Made by a program: the position numbers and the translations under genes. A stretch of DNA of 64,000 bases. It comes from Euptelea pleiosperma (lineage: Eukaryota; Streptophyta; Magnoliopsida; Ranunculales; Eupteleaceae). Numbering within the stretch: the stretch's first letter is position 1; every line of letters begins with the position of its first letter. The notes beneath the pieces were generated by a model. The model saw only the letters and a list, made by a program, of their open reading frames with translations, had not been told where the DNA came from and made no database searches. The stretch lies in assembly GCA_035048495.1 (NCBI GenBank), contig CM068547.1, forward strand, positions 26,357,913 through 26,421,912, written 5' to 3'. Positions 39,856 to 49,964 of the stretch are shown piece after piece.

Positions 39856-39857
<2 letters not shown>
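37816..39857. other. CKB 3' flank and AT-rich spacer
   Basis: The CKB 3' UTR is followed by sequence with no recognised gene. From 39147 the phrase GGGTTTGTTTGGTTACTAGA and repeated AATTTCTAGAAATT-like words suggest a decayed DNA element. Small ORFs lack domains. Confidence 0.45.

Positions 39858-39925
<68 letters not shown>
39858..39925. repeat. (AT)n microsatellite
   Basis: About 68 bp of nearly uninterrupted alternating AT, set in very AT-rich DNA. Confidence 0.95.
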
Positions 39926-39928
<3 letters not shown>

Positions 39929-41020
39929 TTAGTATAATATAAAAAAATTACATTTTTTACTTTTACAATTTTATGAGTTTTAATGGTTTTTATGATTTTT
40001 TTTTTTTCTAAATTTTAATGAACTTTTTAAAGAAGATATGATTTATTTTTATTTTTATAAATTTTATAGCATTTTTATAATTTTTCTTAATTTATAGTAA
40101 TTTTGTTCCTAGAGAACATTTCATTTCATTTAACAAGGTTTCGGGTTGTATCAGTTGCTCTGGTTCGGGATACTTTGAACTATGGTATTGTTCGCTAAAA
40201 TGTCTCATTCAAAAACGGGATTCTAGGAATTAGAAGCCCCCCTGTCCCCCCTAAAACTTCTAATTTCAAGACCCTTCCCTACAGTTGTGTTTGGTTCAGC
40301 ACTTTTTTGGGAAAAGAACGCAAAAAACCAGAAAAAAGTGCCACTTTCGAATGTTTGGTTTAGGGCTAAAAGTATACCACATGGAAATCCACTTCACACC
40401 CTGTTTTAAAAGAAAAGAAAACTAAGCGGAAGTCAATTTTCCAACACGTCTCTCTCTCTCTCTCTGCTAACCTTCACCCCTCGGTGTGCATTAACCCGAA
40501 CCCCACATCTCCTCTTAGTTTTACACCTTCAACCGGAGTGTGGAAGTGTGGAAAACTCTCCGTTACAATTTGCATTCCTTCAGGTCAAGCACACTCTCAA
40601 CTATCTCTCTCTCTTAAAATCGATTTTACTCGCTGGTTTCTCTGCTGCACTCCAGCCCCATCTTTGATCCATTCGATTAAAGGACTTTTCAATACTATTC
40701 CTGGTCTTCTCCCACACTCCAGCCCCATCTTCGATCCATTCGATTTTGTTTTTCCTCCTAATTCACCTTATCGTGAATGTTTCCTAATTTCTTTTTATTC
40801 CACTCCTTGATCTTTCCTTTTGGCTACTTAGAAGGGTTTGATTCAACTTTCTCTCTCTACGTGTTTTGGACCAAGATTTTACACTTTTTCTTTTGCCCAC
40901 ATTGAAAGAAAGTGGAAAAAGTAATGCCCTTGAGAGGTATGTTGATGTAGAAATTATTGTGATGTGAGACCAAATGGTTAAAGAAGGTTCTTGGGGAGCT
41001 ATAGGGGAAAGTAGGAACCC
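39926..41020. other. spacer with a gene-like but unsupported CT-rich stretch
   Basis: GTGTTTGGTTCAGCAC-type words near 40287 suggest another MITE end. A CT-rich region (40440-40620) resembles a 5' UTR, and CCAGCCCCATCTT(T/C)GATCCA is repeated at about 40652 and 40722. No conserved protein was recognised in any frame. Confidence 0.4.
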
Positions 41021-41024
41021 CAAG

Positions 41025-41225
41025 GGTTGAGTGTTGATGGCCAGGACTCCACTCCAGAAAGCGAGAGGTTTTGAGTTCGACTCTCCTTGGCCCCAAGTGG
41101 CTCAGTCCACATCAAAATCTCTCCCAAAACACTTGGCATGTGTGGAGGGCTGACTAGCGTGTCCTGGAGGGACTAGTCGGGTGCTCTAAGATGCTCGGAT
41201 ACCCTCGGTTTCAAAAAAAAACAAA
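41025..41225 (+). mobile_element. SINE-like element
   Basis: It contains a box B-like GAGTTCGACTCTCC (41073-41086), about 30 bp after a weaker box A-like stretch. A body with GGAGGGCTGACTAGCGTGTC follows, then an A-rich tail TTTCAAAAAAAAACAAA (41211-41227). This order fits a tRNA-derived SINE. Box A is weak. Confidence 0.5.
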
Positions 41226-41445
41226 ATCTTGCCCGAGGGAGGAGTAGAAATACCAAAAACCCCTGAAAAAAATAGAATTTCTAAAAGGGAAACTACGTAA
41301 GTAGTAAGGCCAAGAGCAAAGTATGTAATTTGAGAAGGATGAAGGATAAGAAATGAAGAAACCCAACATTTTAGATGATTAAGAGATGATCTTAGTGAGG
41401 ACAATGAGATTAAGGAAAGAAGGCTCAGGCTCTAAGAATTCCTTT

Positions 41446-41602
41446 TTTCTGACCCCTCTCCGGAGTCGTGTGCTCAGCCATGGATTTCATAAATCCAACA
41501 GTTGAGCACGGGCAAAAAGTGAATGCCAGCTCAGCTCTATCAACCACCGTTGGATTCTTAAAAATAATGGTCAAGCACACGACTCCGGAGGGGGTCGGAA
41601 AA
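41446..41602. mobile_element. GAATCCAACGGTGG-family MITE (copy 3)
   Basis: Arms GACCCCTCTCCGGAGTCGTG and CACGACTCCGGAGGGGGTC are inverted. The core has AAAAAGTGAATGCCAGCTCA and CAACCACCGTTGGATTCTTA, as in the other copies. Confidence 0.78.
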
Positions 41603-41715
41603 ATGGATTAACTATAGAGATTAAAGTTTTCCCGAGGAATTTTTTTTCCACCATTTTGTCCTCGTGTTGTAAGGTGGGAGCTTCTTGCGTTTAATAAAAC
41701 ATAGGAACAGGTTCC

Positions 41716-41960
41716 AATGACCAACAAAAGTGAACCAAAAAAATTCACGTTTTTCTCTCAGCTGTGGATCCCGAGAATCCAACGGTGGTTTTGCTTATGC
41801 AAAAGCAATGCCAGGTCAACACTATTAACTACCGTAGGATTCTCAGGATCCATGGCCGAGAAAAAATGTTGACCTTTTTGGTTAACTTTTGTTAGTTGGT
41901 TAATCTTGGGATCCACGGCCGAGAAAAAATGTTAACCTTTTTGGTTTACTTTACTTGGTC
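41716..41960. mobile_element. GAATCCAACGGTGG-family MITE (copy 4) with partial arm duplication
   Basis: Arms CAAAAGTGAACCAAAAAAAT and TTTTTGGTTAACTTTTG are inverted around GTGGATCCCGAGAATCCAAC and GGATTCTCAGGATCCATGGC. The right arm is partly duplicated: GGATCC(A/C)(T/C)GGCCGAGAAAA recurs at about 41845 and 41910. Confidence 0.68.
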
Positions 41961-42499
41961 ATCTGAACGTGACCCTAAAACATATACCATATTTGCTAAA
42001 CCAGGAATTTTAGGAGCTACAGTCCAGAGCTCTAGAAGAGATGTGGAGTGGCGGGTTTCCTTCACAATCGCTAAAAAGTCGTATTCGTGTTTTATGCGTT
42101 TCACGTCACCTTTACCGTCTTATCATGTGGACTGTTTCAGTCTAGTATTACTTTGCCATTTGTCAAATTATTATTCCCTTTGATTTTTCTTTTTTTCAAA
42201 TTCAATGGCTGCAATTGGTAGAGGAAACGTACAATACACACCGATGGATATAAGCATGATTTAGACAAGGACACTATCAATGCGACCAATCATGATGTTT
42301 GTCTCTTAAATAGACGGTCTCGATTTGTCACATCAGCACTCTACGTGGAAAGAAAACCGTACGTACAATGCCCGTGTGAGCACAAGTGCTATAGAATGGG
42401 TCACGACAAGAATGATCTTCCTCCTAAGGAGATTTCCTCACCAAAAATCATTCCTTCATGATATTTCTAACCCTATCAAATGTGAAGACGGTTCTTGTT

Positions 42500-42625
42500 T
42501 TTTGGAAGGGTCGGGATCAGGGTACCCCCCTTTTTTAACTTTTCGCTCGTGGAGTCTGAGAATCCAACAACCACCGTTGGATTCTCGAAATCCACGGCCG
42601 AGAGCACGAGTGAAAAAGACAAGTA
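42500..42625. mobile_element. GAATCCAACGGTGG-family MITE (copy 5, short)
   Basis: TTTTTTAACTTTTCGCTCGT and CACGAGTGAAAAAG are inverted. The core GAATCCAACAACCACCGTTG is collapsed compared with other copies. Confidence 0.62.
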
Positions 42626-42757
42626 CAAAAAGGTGAGTCTCCTCATCGCGACCCTTGTTGTAATCCACTTTTCATAAGCTCATAGATGTTTCGAAGTGCC
42701 TTGATATTCTTTCCTCACAAAAATCAGCCCTTAAATTGTCTCCACAATACCCCTATC

Positions 42758-43040
42758 AAAATAACGCCGTTTAAATGGTTTTAACGGCCGTTAAAACAGT
42801 AATGCCCCAAGCCCATTACGTTAACCATTTTGACGCTTAGAAAATAACGGAAAAAATTTGTGAAAAAAAAAACGGCTGTTATATCCATTAAATTCCATGA
42901 TTTCCATTTTTTTTGTTTTCAGCGCATTTTTTCTGTTTTTTCCCGTTAATTTTTTTTTTTTTTCATATTTCCCCGACCGTTACAATTCGTTTTAACGGCT
43001 CCGTTATGCTGTTAAAACGGCCACTTTTAAACTTTGCCTT
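42758..43040. mobile_element. CCGTTATAACGG hAT-like MITE, copy C3
   Basis: It opens near CGTTTAAATGGTTTTAACGG and closes CCACTTTTAAACTTTG. Here the core motif appears mostly as GTTTTAACGGCCGTTAAAAC, a variant of CCGTTATAACGG. Target duplication is not visible. Confidence 0.68.
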
Positions 43041-43670
43041 AAAATGGTTGGGATATTTTGACACGTTTTTTTTATACGACTGTGGGTCCCACATGAAGAC
43101 GCGTTATGGGATTTATTTTATTTTTTTTTTTGACAAGGATGCAAAAAAAAATCAACCCATTCTGAAATTTCTAACCCTACGTGATTGTTTTCTTTCTTGC
43201 TATCATAATCTGGCTTACGACGTTGGCCTGAAATACATCAATAGATTAAGGTGATTATGCATCTAATGACGGCTTTCCAATCAGGACATCCAACGATGGG
43301 GACGTTCTCAGGGTGGAGAGAGAGAATATACGATGCTCCTTACAAGCATGGAGGTTGATGCTCCTTCCTCTCTTCCTTTTAAGGCCTTTGATTAAAATTA
43401 TTAAAAGCATTTGATTGCAGTGACTTTCACCTTACTTCACATATATTTTTTAATATTAAAATCACTAATTAAACAAAATTTAATTAGTCAACCATCAAAC
43501 TTGTTCTTCTAATCTGGTTTTAGAACATTAAGAACCTGTTTGGATTACCATTTTTTTATGAAAAAATGTTTATTGGCATAAAAATGGAGATCCAAACAAG
43601 CCATAAGATTGTTTTGCATTATTTTTAAAATGGTGAGTACATAAGTTGTTGTTTGGGACTTTGGATTAGA
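43041..43670. other. unassigned spacer
   Basis: No gene or clear element. AT-rich with T runs; a phrase AACCTGTTTGGATTACCATTTTT near 43532 may be a decayed transposon end. Confidence 0.4.
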
Positions 43671-43686
43671 AAACCAATTATTTTAA

Positions 43687-44050
43687 GGGTTGGGATCAGG
43701 GGACAACCATTTGGCGGACCCGCATAGAAGATGAATCAATGGCTGATTTTTGGTGAGGATGATCACTATGGTGAGGAGATCATCCTCACAAAAATTCAAA
43801 TCATTCCGATATTCATAGACTGGTTTAGAAGTTGAAGAATTATGGACCGTCGATTTTTACCGCGTAACTTGAAAACCACATTTGATGGGGTTAGAAATTT
43901 CAGAATGGGATGATTTTTTGTTGAGGTGATCTATATAGTGAGGAGATCATCATCACAAAATATCAACCATTGATTCATCTTCTATGTGGGTCCGCCAAAA
44001 ATGGTTGTAAAAAATAGTTGTCAAAAATGGTTGTCCCCCGATCCTGACCC
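43687..44050. mobile_element. Mutator-like MITE with 9-bp TSD
   Basis: The 364-bp element is flanked by perfect TTATTTTAA repeats (43678-43686 and 44051-44059). Ends GGGTTGGGATCAGGGGACAA and TTGTCCCCCGATCCTGACCC are inverted. The two halves mirror each other through GAAGATGAATCAATGG and GGTGAGGA(T)GATC words. Confidence 0.88.
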
Positions 44051-44419
44051 TTATTTTAATTCCCATAAACACATAAACTATTCCAATATTGTTTATTTAA
44101 ATTTTAAAATGGGTTATGAAGTCAAGGTGGGAGGATGGGAAGGAAACATCCTTACTTTCTCTATATACACGTGGCACGATTTCGTAGGTTGAAGACCTAC
44201 CAAAGTTCTTTGGGGTTGATCTGATCATCTTACTATGAATCGGATGGTTGTATTTGTCCAATCATATGGTGGGTCCCAAACCCTAAGAATATGAGCCACT
44301 GTCTGCCTGACGCCTAGATTAGTAGTTGCTCCGTGACCATCTCGCATATGTATTTGAAAAAGAAAGAAAACGCCCAACAGCTCCGGTTGGTCAGATCAGT
44401 CCCTTCTTACAAGGGGAGG

Positions 44420-45115
44420 GGGTTTGAGGGTTACTACTAGTATAATGACTAATGGACGTAGGGCCCACACACAGATGAGTATGTGGACGGTCAATTTTCA
44501 CCGTTAAATTTAGGTCCATATTTAATAGGGTTAGAGGTTTTAGATATTGCTGATTTTTGGTGAGGATGATCTCCACGGCGAGGGGATCATCCTCGCCACA
44601 AAAATAAGACCTTAACTCGTTTACGCATTCTATTCTTCCGAATATAATGACTAATGGATGCGGGGCCCACATGCATATGAGTTAAGAGCTGATTTTTGGT
44701 TATTTATATTCTTCTTAATATGGATATCAACCTCGCAAAAAATCAGTCCATTCCGACATTTGTAGCCTTGTGAAAAGTAGATTGCAAGTTAAAAAACTTT
44801 GGACCGTCCAATTTCACCGCTAAATTTAAGTCCATAGTTGATAGGGTTAGAAGTTTTAGAAATTGCTGATTTTTGCTGAAGATCGTCTGCATGGTGAGGA
44901 GATCGTCCTTGCCAAAAATCAGCCCTTAACTCATCTTCATGTGGGCCCCATGTCGATTAGTAAGAATAGCTTGAGCCATTAGGTGAGTTGATAGGGTTAG
45001 AAGTTCCAGAAATTGTTGAATTTTGGTGAGTGATCTCGATGGTGAGGAGATCATCCACACAAAAAACCATATCTTAACTCATCTGCATATGGGCCCCACG
45101 TCCATTAGTCATTAT
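44420..45115. repeat. cluster of GGTGAGGAGATCATCC repeats
   Basis: Several overlapping diverged copies share ATAATGACTAATGGA(C/T)G, GGGCCCACA, GATAGGGTTAGAAGTTT, GCTGATTTTTGGTGAGGA and GAGGAGATCATCC. They appear in both orientations and are related to the interior of 43687-44050. Individual element borders could not be separated by eye. Confidence 0.6.
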
Positions 45116-45118
45116 ATT

Positions 45119-45180
45119 AGTAAGAATCGCATGAGTCAACATATTCCGGCCCGATATGTTGACTCATGCTATTCTTATTG
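45119..45180. repeat. strong hairpin with GAGTCAACATAT arms
   Basis: Arms of about 27 nt pair with about three mismatches; the inner 16 nt (GCATGAGTCAACATAT with its partner) are perfect. The loop is about 7 nt (TCCGGCCC region). It sits at the end of the repeat cluster. Confidence 0.85.
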
Positions 45181-45210
45181 TTAGATTACTCCCACATCTT
45201 TCTTTATCTT

Positions 45211-45246
45211 CTTCTTCTTCTTCTTCTTCTTTTTTTTTTTTTTTGT
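45211..45246. repeat. (CTT)n and poly-T run
   Basis: About seven CTT units followed by a pure T run. Confidence 0.85.
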
Positions 45247-45336
45247 AAGCCAGTTTGATCATCCGAGCAAAAAAGAAACCTTACCAGCATCACCTTGATT
45301 GGAGCAGAAGGGATGACCGATTCCAAATCATAAGAG

Positions 45337-45746
45337 CGAGGTTTAAAAAATGGTCGTTATAACGAAAATAACGGCCGTTATAACAGATTCAGACCTACCC
45401 CGTTACGTTATGGACCGTTAAAAGGCCCAAAAAATAACGGCCGTTATAACGAAAACAACGGCTGTTATTTTTCCGTTATAATGAAAATAACGACCGTTAT
45501 TTTCTGGAAAATTTTGTGAGAAAAAAAGGCTGTTATTTTCGTTTTTTCCGTTATTTTCCATTTTTGAAATTTTGAAATTCAAAATTTGAATTTCAGCGCC
45601 ATTTTTTCCGTTATTTCTGTTTTTCCATTATTTTCCCATTTTTTCCATTTTTCCCCTGAGAGTTTTTTCGTATAATGGCCGTTATGACAGAAAAATGGTA
45701 ACGCACCCAGTCCGTTATACCGTTATAACGGTCTCCTTTAACCTTG
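45337..45746. mobile_element. CCGTTATAACGG hAT-like MITE, copy C4, perfect 8-bp TSD
   Basis: The 410-bp element is flanked by exact CATAAGAG repeats (45329-45336 and 45747-45754). It starts CGAGGTTTAAAAAATGGTCG and ends CTCCTTTAACCTTG. The interior is dense in CCGTTATAACGG, AAAATAACGG and CCGTTATTTTC. It also has the family block CGTTACGTTATGGACCGTTA and a GAAATTCAAAATTTGAATTT palindrome. The 8-bp duplication indicates hAT-type transposition. No coding capacity. Confidence 0.92.
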
Positions 45747-45774
45747 CATAAGAGTATCAGAAGTACGAGCCCTA

Positions 45775-45955
45775 CCGACAATAGTTCAGGCTGGATTTTA
45801 TTATTTTCAGGTCATTTTTATACACGTGGATCAAAATGTCCGCAAAATATTTATTTTAAGATCAACTCATGGGCATTTTGGTCCATGTACACTAAAATAT
45901 AAAAAAAATTGCAATGTAATCTTAAAAACCAGCCTGAAAATATCACTTCAAAGTC
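45775..45955. mobile_element. palindromic MITE with CAGGCTGGATTTT ends (copy 1)
   Basis: AGGCTGGATTTTATTATTTT on the left mirrors AAAACCAGCCTGAAAATATC on the right. GTGGATCAAAATGTCC mirrors GGGCATTTTGGTCCATG. A second copy is at 48053-48236. Confidence 0.68.
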
Positions 45956-46054
45956 TGAAAATGTTTGCATACTTATAAGTCCGCAAGTGCAAACAGTTGC
46001 AGACTAGATTTGTCCTCGTTAGTCTTAGCTCTGATAGAGAGACCTGCTGGGGAG

Positions 46055-46345
46055 GGACGAAAAAAAGCTCAATGTGTCGATGTATGGATGGTTGGCCCAC
46101 CACCTTGATAGTTATACAAACCAAAGCTCAACTTCCACTGATCATTTCTAGCTGTTTGGATTGTAGTACCAAAAAAAAAAAAAATGCTTGAATCAAACGG
46201 CTAGAATCACTCCATAAAAAAAACACTAAAATCCAATGGCTAGAGATAACCCAATCAAGGTGGTGGACCAAACATCCATGATGCTGTAAGTGGGCCCGAC
46301 AGAATAATTTACAAATTTTCTCCAAAGTGGGACCCACCAGTCAGA
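46055..46345. mobile_element. decayed MITE of the ATGGATGTTTGGCC group
   Basis: ATGTATGGATGGTTGGCCCA with CCACCTTGAT is mirrored by ATCAAGGTGGTGGACCAAAC and ATCCATGATGCTG. The centre has AAAATGCTTGAATCAAACGG, as at 29.6 and 51.97 kb. Confidence 0.6.
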
Positions 46346-46394
46346 AAGACTTAGAAAGGGAGTGCTTATCTTGTATTTATAAGTTCATTTATAG

Positions 46395-47015
46395 AAGGAC
46401 AGGAGATATGGGAGAGACAGAGAAAGAAAGATGACAAAGGCAAAGGTGTGGATTGATAAGAGGCATAGTTGGATAAGAACAACAAACACACAATATGTTT
46501 ATACTGAGATGTTGAAGCCTCATCCAAATTTTTTTTTTTTTTAAGAAATTTAATTTATTTTTTTTATAATTGAAAAATAGTTTTTTTATTATATGGGTTT
46601 GACCAAGGTTTAAAGGGGACTGTTGGGGGCGTTACCGTTTTATAACCGATAAAATGGCGCTGAAATTCAAAATTTCAAAAATGGAAAATAACAGAAAACG
46701 GAAAAAAAAAAAAAATGAAAAAATGGCCTTTTTTCCACAAATTTTTCCAGAAAATAAAGGTCGTTATTTTTGTTATAATGGAAAAATAACGGCCGTTATT
46801 TTCGTTATAACGGTCCATAACGTAACTGGGGAGGTCCGAATCCGTTGTAACGGTCGTTACTTTTGTTATAACGGCCATTTTTTAAACCTTGGGTTTGACA
46901 ACATAAATCATATTTTGTTATTCAACTTTATTTAGAGTTATATCTTCTGTCAAAACATAACTTCCGCGTTATCAAGCCCAGATAAATTAGGGTTTCGTCA
47001 GGCATGCGATTGACG
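46395..47015 (+). repeat. duplicated segment, copy 1 (interrupted by MITE C5)
   Basis: GAGAGACAGAGAAAGAAAGATG, CAAAGGTGTGG, CCTCATCCAA, then beyond the MITE ACATAAATC, TTATTCAACT, ATATCTTCTGTCAAA and AGGGTTTCGTC follow the same order as 49965-50225. The MITE at 46604-46891 is absent from the second copy. Confidence 0.7.
46604..46891. mobile_element. CCGTTATAACGG hAT-like MITE, copy C5, perfect 8-bp TSD
   Basis: The 288-bp element is flanked by exact GGTTTGAC (46596-46603 and 46892-46899). Ends CAAGGTTTAAAGGGG and CATTTTTTAAACCTTG are good inverses. The paralogous segment at about 50120-50140 lacks the element. Confidence 0.92.
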
Positions 47016-47270
47016 TTAAACATGTGCCGAATCTCTTTCCATGAACTCTTTATTAAAAAAAAAATTACAAAAAAATAAAAATAAATTATATGGAGAAAAT
47101 TAAAAAATGGGTTTTTGCAAAATGACAAAAATACCCTTCACATGTCACTAACAGAAGTGTTATAATCTTGAGGTCAAAAGAATAATTTTAGCTCACTGAC
47201 TAGAAAAGTATAAATATAAGATATATATTTGTCAAAAAAAAATAAAGGATATATTAATATAAGTATGGAT

Positions 47271-47606
47271 CAAGGTTTAAACGGGGTCGTTATAACGGTA
47301 TAACGGGCTGGGGGCGTTAGCATTTTTTTTTCGCTATAACGGATTGTAACGCAAAGGGACAAAATGGAAAAAAAAGTGGAAAATAACGGCACCAAAATTC
47401 AAAATTCAAAATTTGAATGTCAATAAGCTTTTTAACGGAAAAATAAAGGAAAATAATGGAAATAACAGGCGGTAATTTAACAAAAAATTTCAGAAATGAT
47501 GACCGTAATGTATTGAGTGTTAAAATGGTACATAATGTAACGGGCGAGGTCCGAATCCATTACAACGGCTGTTATATTTTAGTTATAACGGCCAATTTTA
47601 ACCGTG
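47271..47606. mobile_element. CCGTTATAACGG hAT-like MITE, copy C6
   Basis: It starts CAAGGTTTAAACGGGGTCG and ends CAATTTTAACCGTG, with the shared internal order (GGGCTGGGGGCGTTAG, ATTCAAAATTTGAATGTC, GTAACGGGCGAGGTCCGAAT). The expected 8-bp duplication is not recognisable, so one end may be shifted. Confidence 0.8.
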
Positions 47607-47723
47607 AATTGACCATCACATATGGTCTTATAATATGATTTTAGTTTTAAGATACATCCAATATGATTATGTCTGTCCAATCCATGGTAGGTCCCAAACC
47701 CTATGGACTTAAGCCACTTAAAC

Positions 47724-47971
47724 CATGGTTTAAAAAAGAAACCGTTATAACAAAAATAACGGTAACGCCCAACCCTGTTACGTTATATATTTATAACGCT
47801 TTTTACCAAAAAATGGGAGTTATTGAGGGGTTTTTTTAAAACATAATAAAATAATAATATTTTGATATTTTTTCGACTGAAAAGTGACTGACGTGACCCA
47901 TCATAATGGCCGTTATAACGATCATAATGGTAATCTTATGTGACAGTTATAAGGGACCATTTAAAACCTAG
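47724..47971. mobile_element. CCGTTATAACGG hAT-like MITE, copy C7
   Basis: It starts CATGGTTTAAAAAAG and ends CATTTAAAACCTAG. Flanks ACTTAAAC (47716-47723) and ACTTATAC (47972-47979) agree at 7 of 8 positions. This is a shorter 248-bp variant with fewer motif units. Confidence 0.78.
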
Positions 47972-48052
47972 ACTTATACAAGAGAAAAACATTCCTCAAC
48001 CTGCTCCCACATTTAATAGTTGTATAAATGTAGAAATTATGAAAAAAATGTA

Positions 48053-48236
48053 GGGAATTTTAAGGCCGGTTTTATATATTTCCAGACCATTTTATGCACA
48101 TGGACCAAAATGCCCACGAGATATTTACTTTATGATATAAGTCATGGGCATTTGGGTAATTGTGAGATAAAACGAATTTAAATTAGCCGGGAAATAGGAA
48201 AAATCGGTCTGAAAATATCACCTCCCCAAAAATCTA
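48053..48236. mobile_element. palindromic MITE with GGCCGGTTTTATATA ends (copy 2)
   Basis: Shares CATGGACCAAAATGCCCA(C), CATGGGCATTT and CTGAAAATATCAC words in the same order as 45775-45955. Confidence 0.62.
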
Positions 48237-48399
48237 ATACCATATTAAGAAATTTTAAATCACAATTTGTCCTACCTGTGACATAAACGTGGTGTACATA
48301 ACAAGAGGTTTGGACCCACAATTTGACGTCACATCTAGGAGATTTTCCAAAAAAGAAAAGAAAAAGAAAAAGTAAATATCACAATCAGATGGTCCTAAA

Positions 48400-48689
48400 C
48401 AAGGTTTTAAAAGGATCCGTTATAACGGTATAACGGGCTGGGGGCGTTAATGTTTTATCCATTATAACGAATTGTAACGGTCAGGGCAAAAATGAAAAAT
48501 AACGGAAAAATGGCGCTGGAATTTAAAATTTGAAAATAACGGAAATGACGGCCGTTTTTTTCCACAATTTTTTCCAGAAAATAACCGTAGTTATTTTCGT
48601 TATAATGGAAATAATAAAGGCCATTATTTTCTGGGCATTTTAATGGTACGTAACGTAATGGGGGAGGTTCGAATCCATTTTAAACCATG
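48400..48689. mobile_element. CCGTTATAACGG hAT-like MITE, copy C8
   Basis: A 290-bp element with ends CAAGGTTTTAAAAGGATCCG and CCATTTTAAACCATG. Flanks GTCCTAAA (48392-48399) and GTCCTAAC (48690-48697) agree at 7 of 8. Internal words are as in C4. Confidence 0.87.
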
Positions 48690-48738
48690 GTCCTAACCAT
48701 CCAATCTTTAATTTTCAAGAAAATATCTAATTGGTTAC

Positions 48739-49012
48739 CAGGGTTTAAGAAAACGATTATAACGGGTATTATGACAGTAATACTCGAAACCGTTACATTA
48801 TATGGTATTTAGCACTACATATTTTAACGCCTATGAAGAAAATAATGGCCTTTTATTTTCAACAACGGCCATTTTTAATCTTTATTTAACAGTTTACCTT
48901 AAAAACAAATTAAAATAATAATAATAATAATAATAATGACCCGTTATAACGGTCGTCATAATGTTAACTCCGGCTAACCGTTATCCCGTTACAATGGTCC
49001 TTTTAAACCTTG
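48739..49012. mobile_element. CCGTTATAACGG hAT-like MITE, copy C9
   Basis: It starts CAGGGTTTAAGAAAACG and ends TCCTTTTAAACCTTG, with an AAT microsatellite (48919-48938) inside. It lies only 49 bp from C8. The flanks do not match, suggesting an older insertion. Confidence 0.78.
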
Positions 49013-49069
49013 TTATGTGACTTTTCTCTCTAATTCTTTGTCATAAAAAAATATAAAAAAAAGGGTCGT

Positions 49070-49459
49070 GATGTAACAAGGTATACCTGAGATCGTTTCA
49101 TTTGCGGAAGCGGCATTTTTGGTAGTCACCACTGCCATCTGGGCCCATTGACCGCATGGATGTTTAGCCCACCCTTTAATAGACATTCATACAAAAAATC
49201 AGCTTGTTTAATGATTTTTAGCCGTTGGTTTTAGTACTCAAATGATGGTTATATTCAACGGTTATAAGAACGCCTTAAATGGTGCTAAAAAGTGTTAAAA
49301 TCTAATGGTTATATATTACCAATCAAGGTGATTTTTGGTATGTATATCCACCAAGGGGTGAGATAAACATCCAAGCAGTCAGTGGACCCAGATAGCAGCA
49401 GTGACTACCAAAAATGCCGCTTCCGCAAATGAACAGTTTCAGGCATACCTTGTTACATC
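49070..49459. mobile_element. 390-bp TIR element with GATGTAACAAGG ends
   Basis: GATGTAACAAGGTATACCTGA on the left mirrors GGCATACCTTGTTACATC on the right. The arms continue through CATTTGCGGAAGCGGCATTT, TTGGTAGTCAC and their partners. The interior has the ATGGATGTTTAGCCC word of the GCCACGTGG group. No clear target duplication. Confidence 0.8.
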
Positions 49460-49504
49460 TTTTTCCAAAAAAAAAAACCCTCAACTCATCCACTTCCAAG
49501 ACAT

Positions 49505-49833
49505 CTATATAACAAGGGAGCTTAGTTGTCTCCTCTTATTATAGGCTTCAATAAAGAAGGCCAAGATCTTATCTCTCATCTCCCAACTGGACGGTGGATC
49601 TCAGTCACTCACACCCGATTTTGGCAAATCCTTTGTTGGGGAGTGTCGTGGGCATGGGCCACCCACTAGTCTATACAACAAAAGAGCTCAGTTGTCTCCC
49701 CTCTTAGAAGCTTCAATAAAGAAGGGCCAAGATCTTATCTCCTAACTAGACGATGGATCTAAACCATTCACACCCGATTTTGGCAAATACTTTGTTAGAG
49801 AGTGTCGTGGACACGGGCCACCCACCAGTATAT
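49505..49833 (+). repeat. two-unit tandem duplication, about 165 bp each
   Basis: Units 49505-49670 and 49671-49833 share GCT(T/C)AGTTGTCTCC, GCTTCAATAAAGAAGG, CCAAGATCTTATCTC, CACACCCGATTTTGGCAAAT and GAGTGTCGTGG(G/A)CA(T/C)GGGCC. Confidence 0.85.
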
Positions 49834-49964
49834 CTACAGAGATAAACTTAAAAACACAAACATTAGACATGGAGTAGTGTTTGCATGTTTTCTTTGAGAG
49901 CAAATAAAGACATTCCTTCAAAAGGTGATGTTATAATTTTCTTATACAGAGAGACATGAAGCAT

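Noticed and set aside
40484..40810. 108-codon Ser/Pro-rich ORF after a CT-rich leader-like run
   Set aside because: Looks gene-like in composition, but no family, homologous domain or downstream exon could be recognised.
45337..49012. CRISPR-like or satellite interpretation of the TAACGG-rich blocks
   Set aside because: Units are not regularly spaced, there are no uniform spacers, and each block has defined ends, several with 8-bp duplications, so these are discrete transposable elements.
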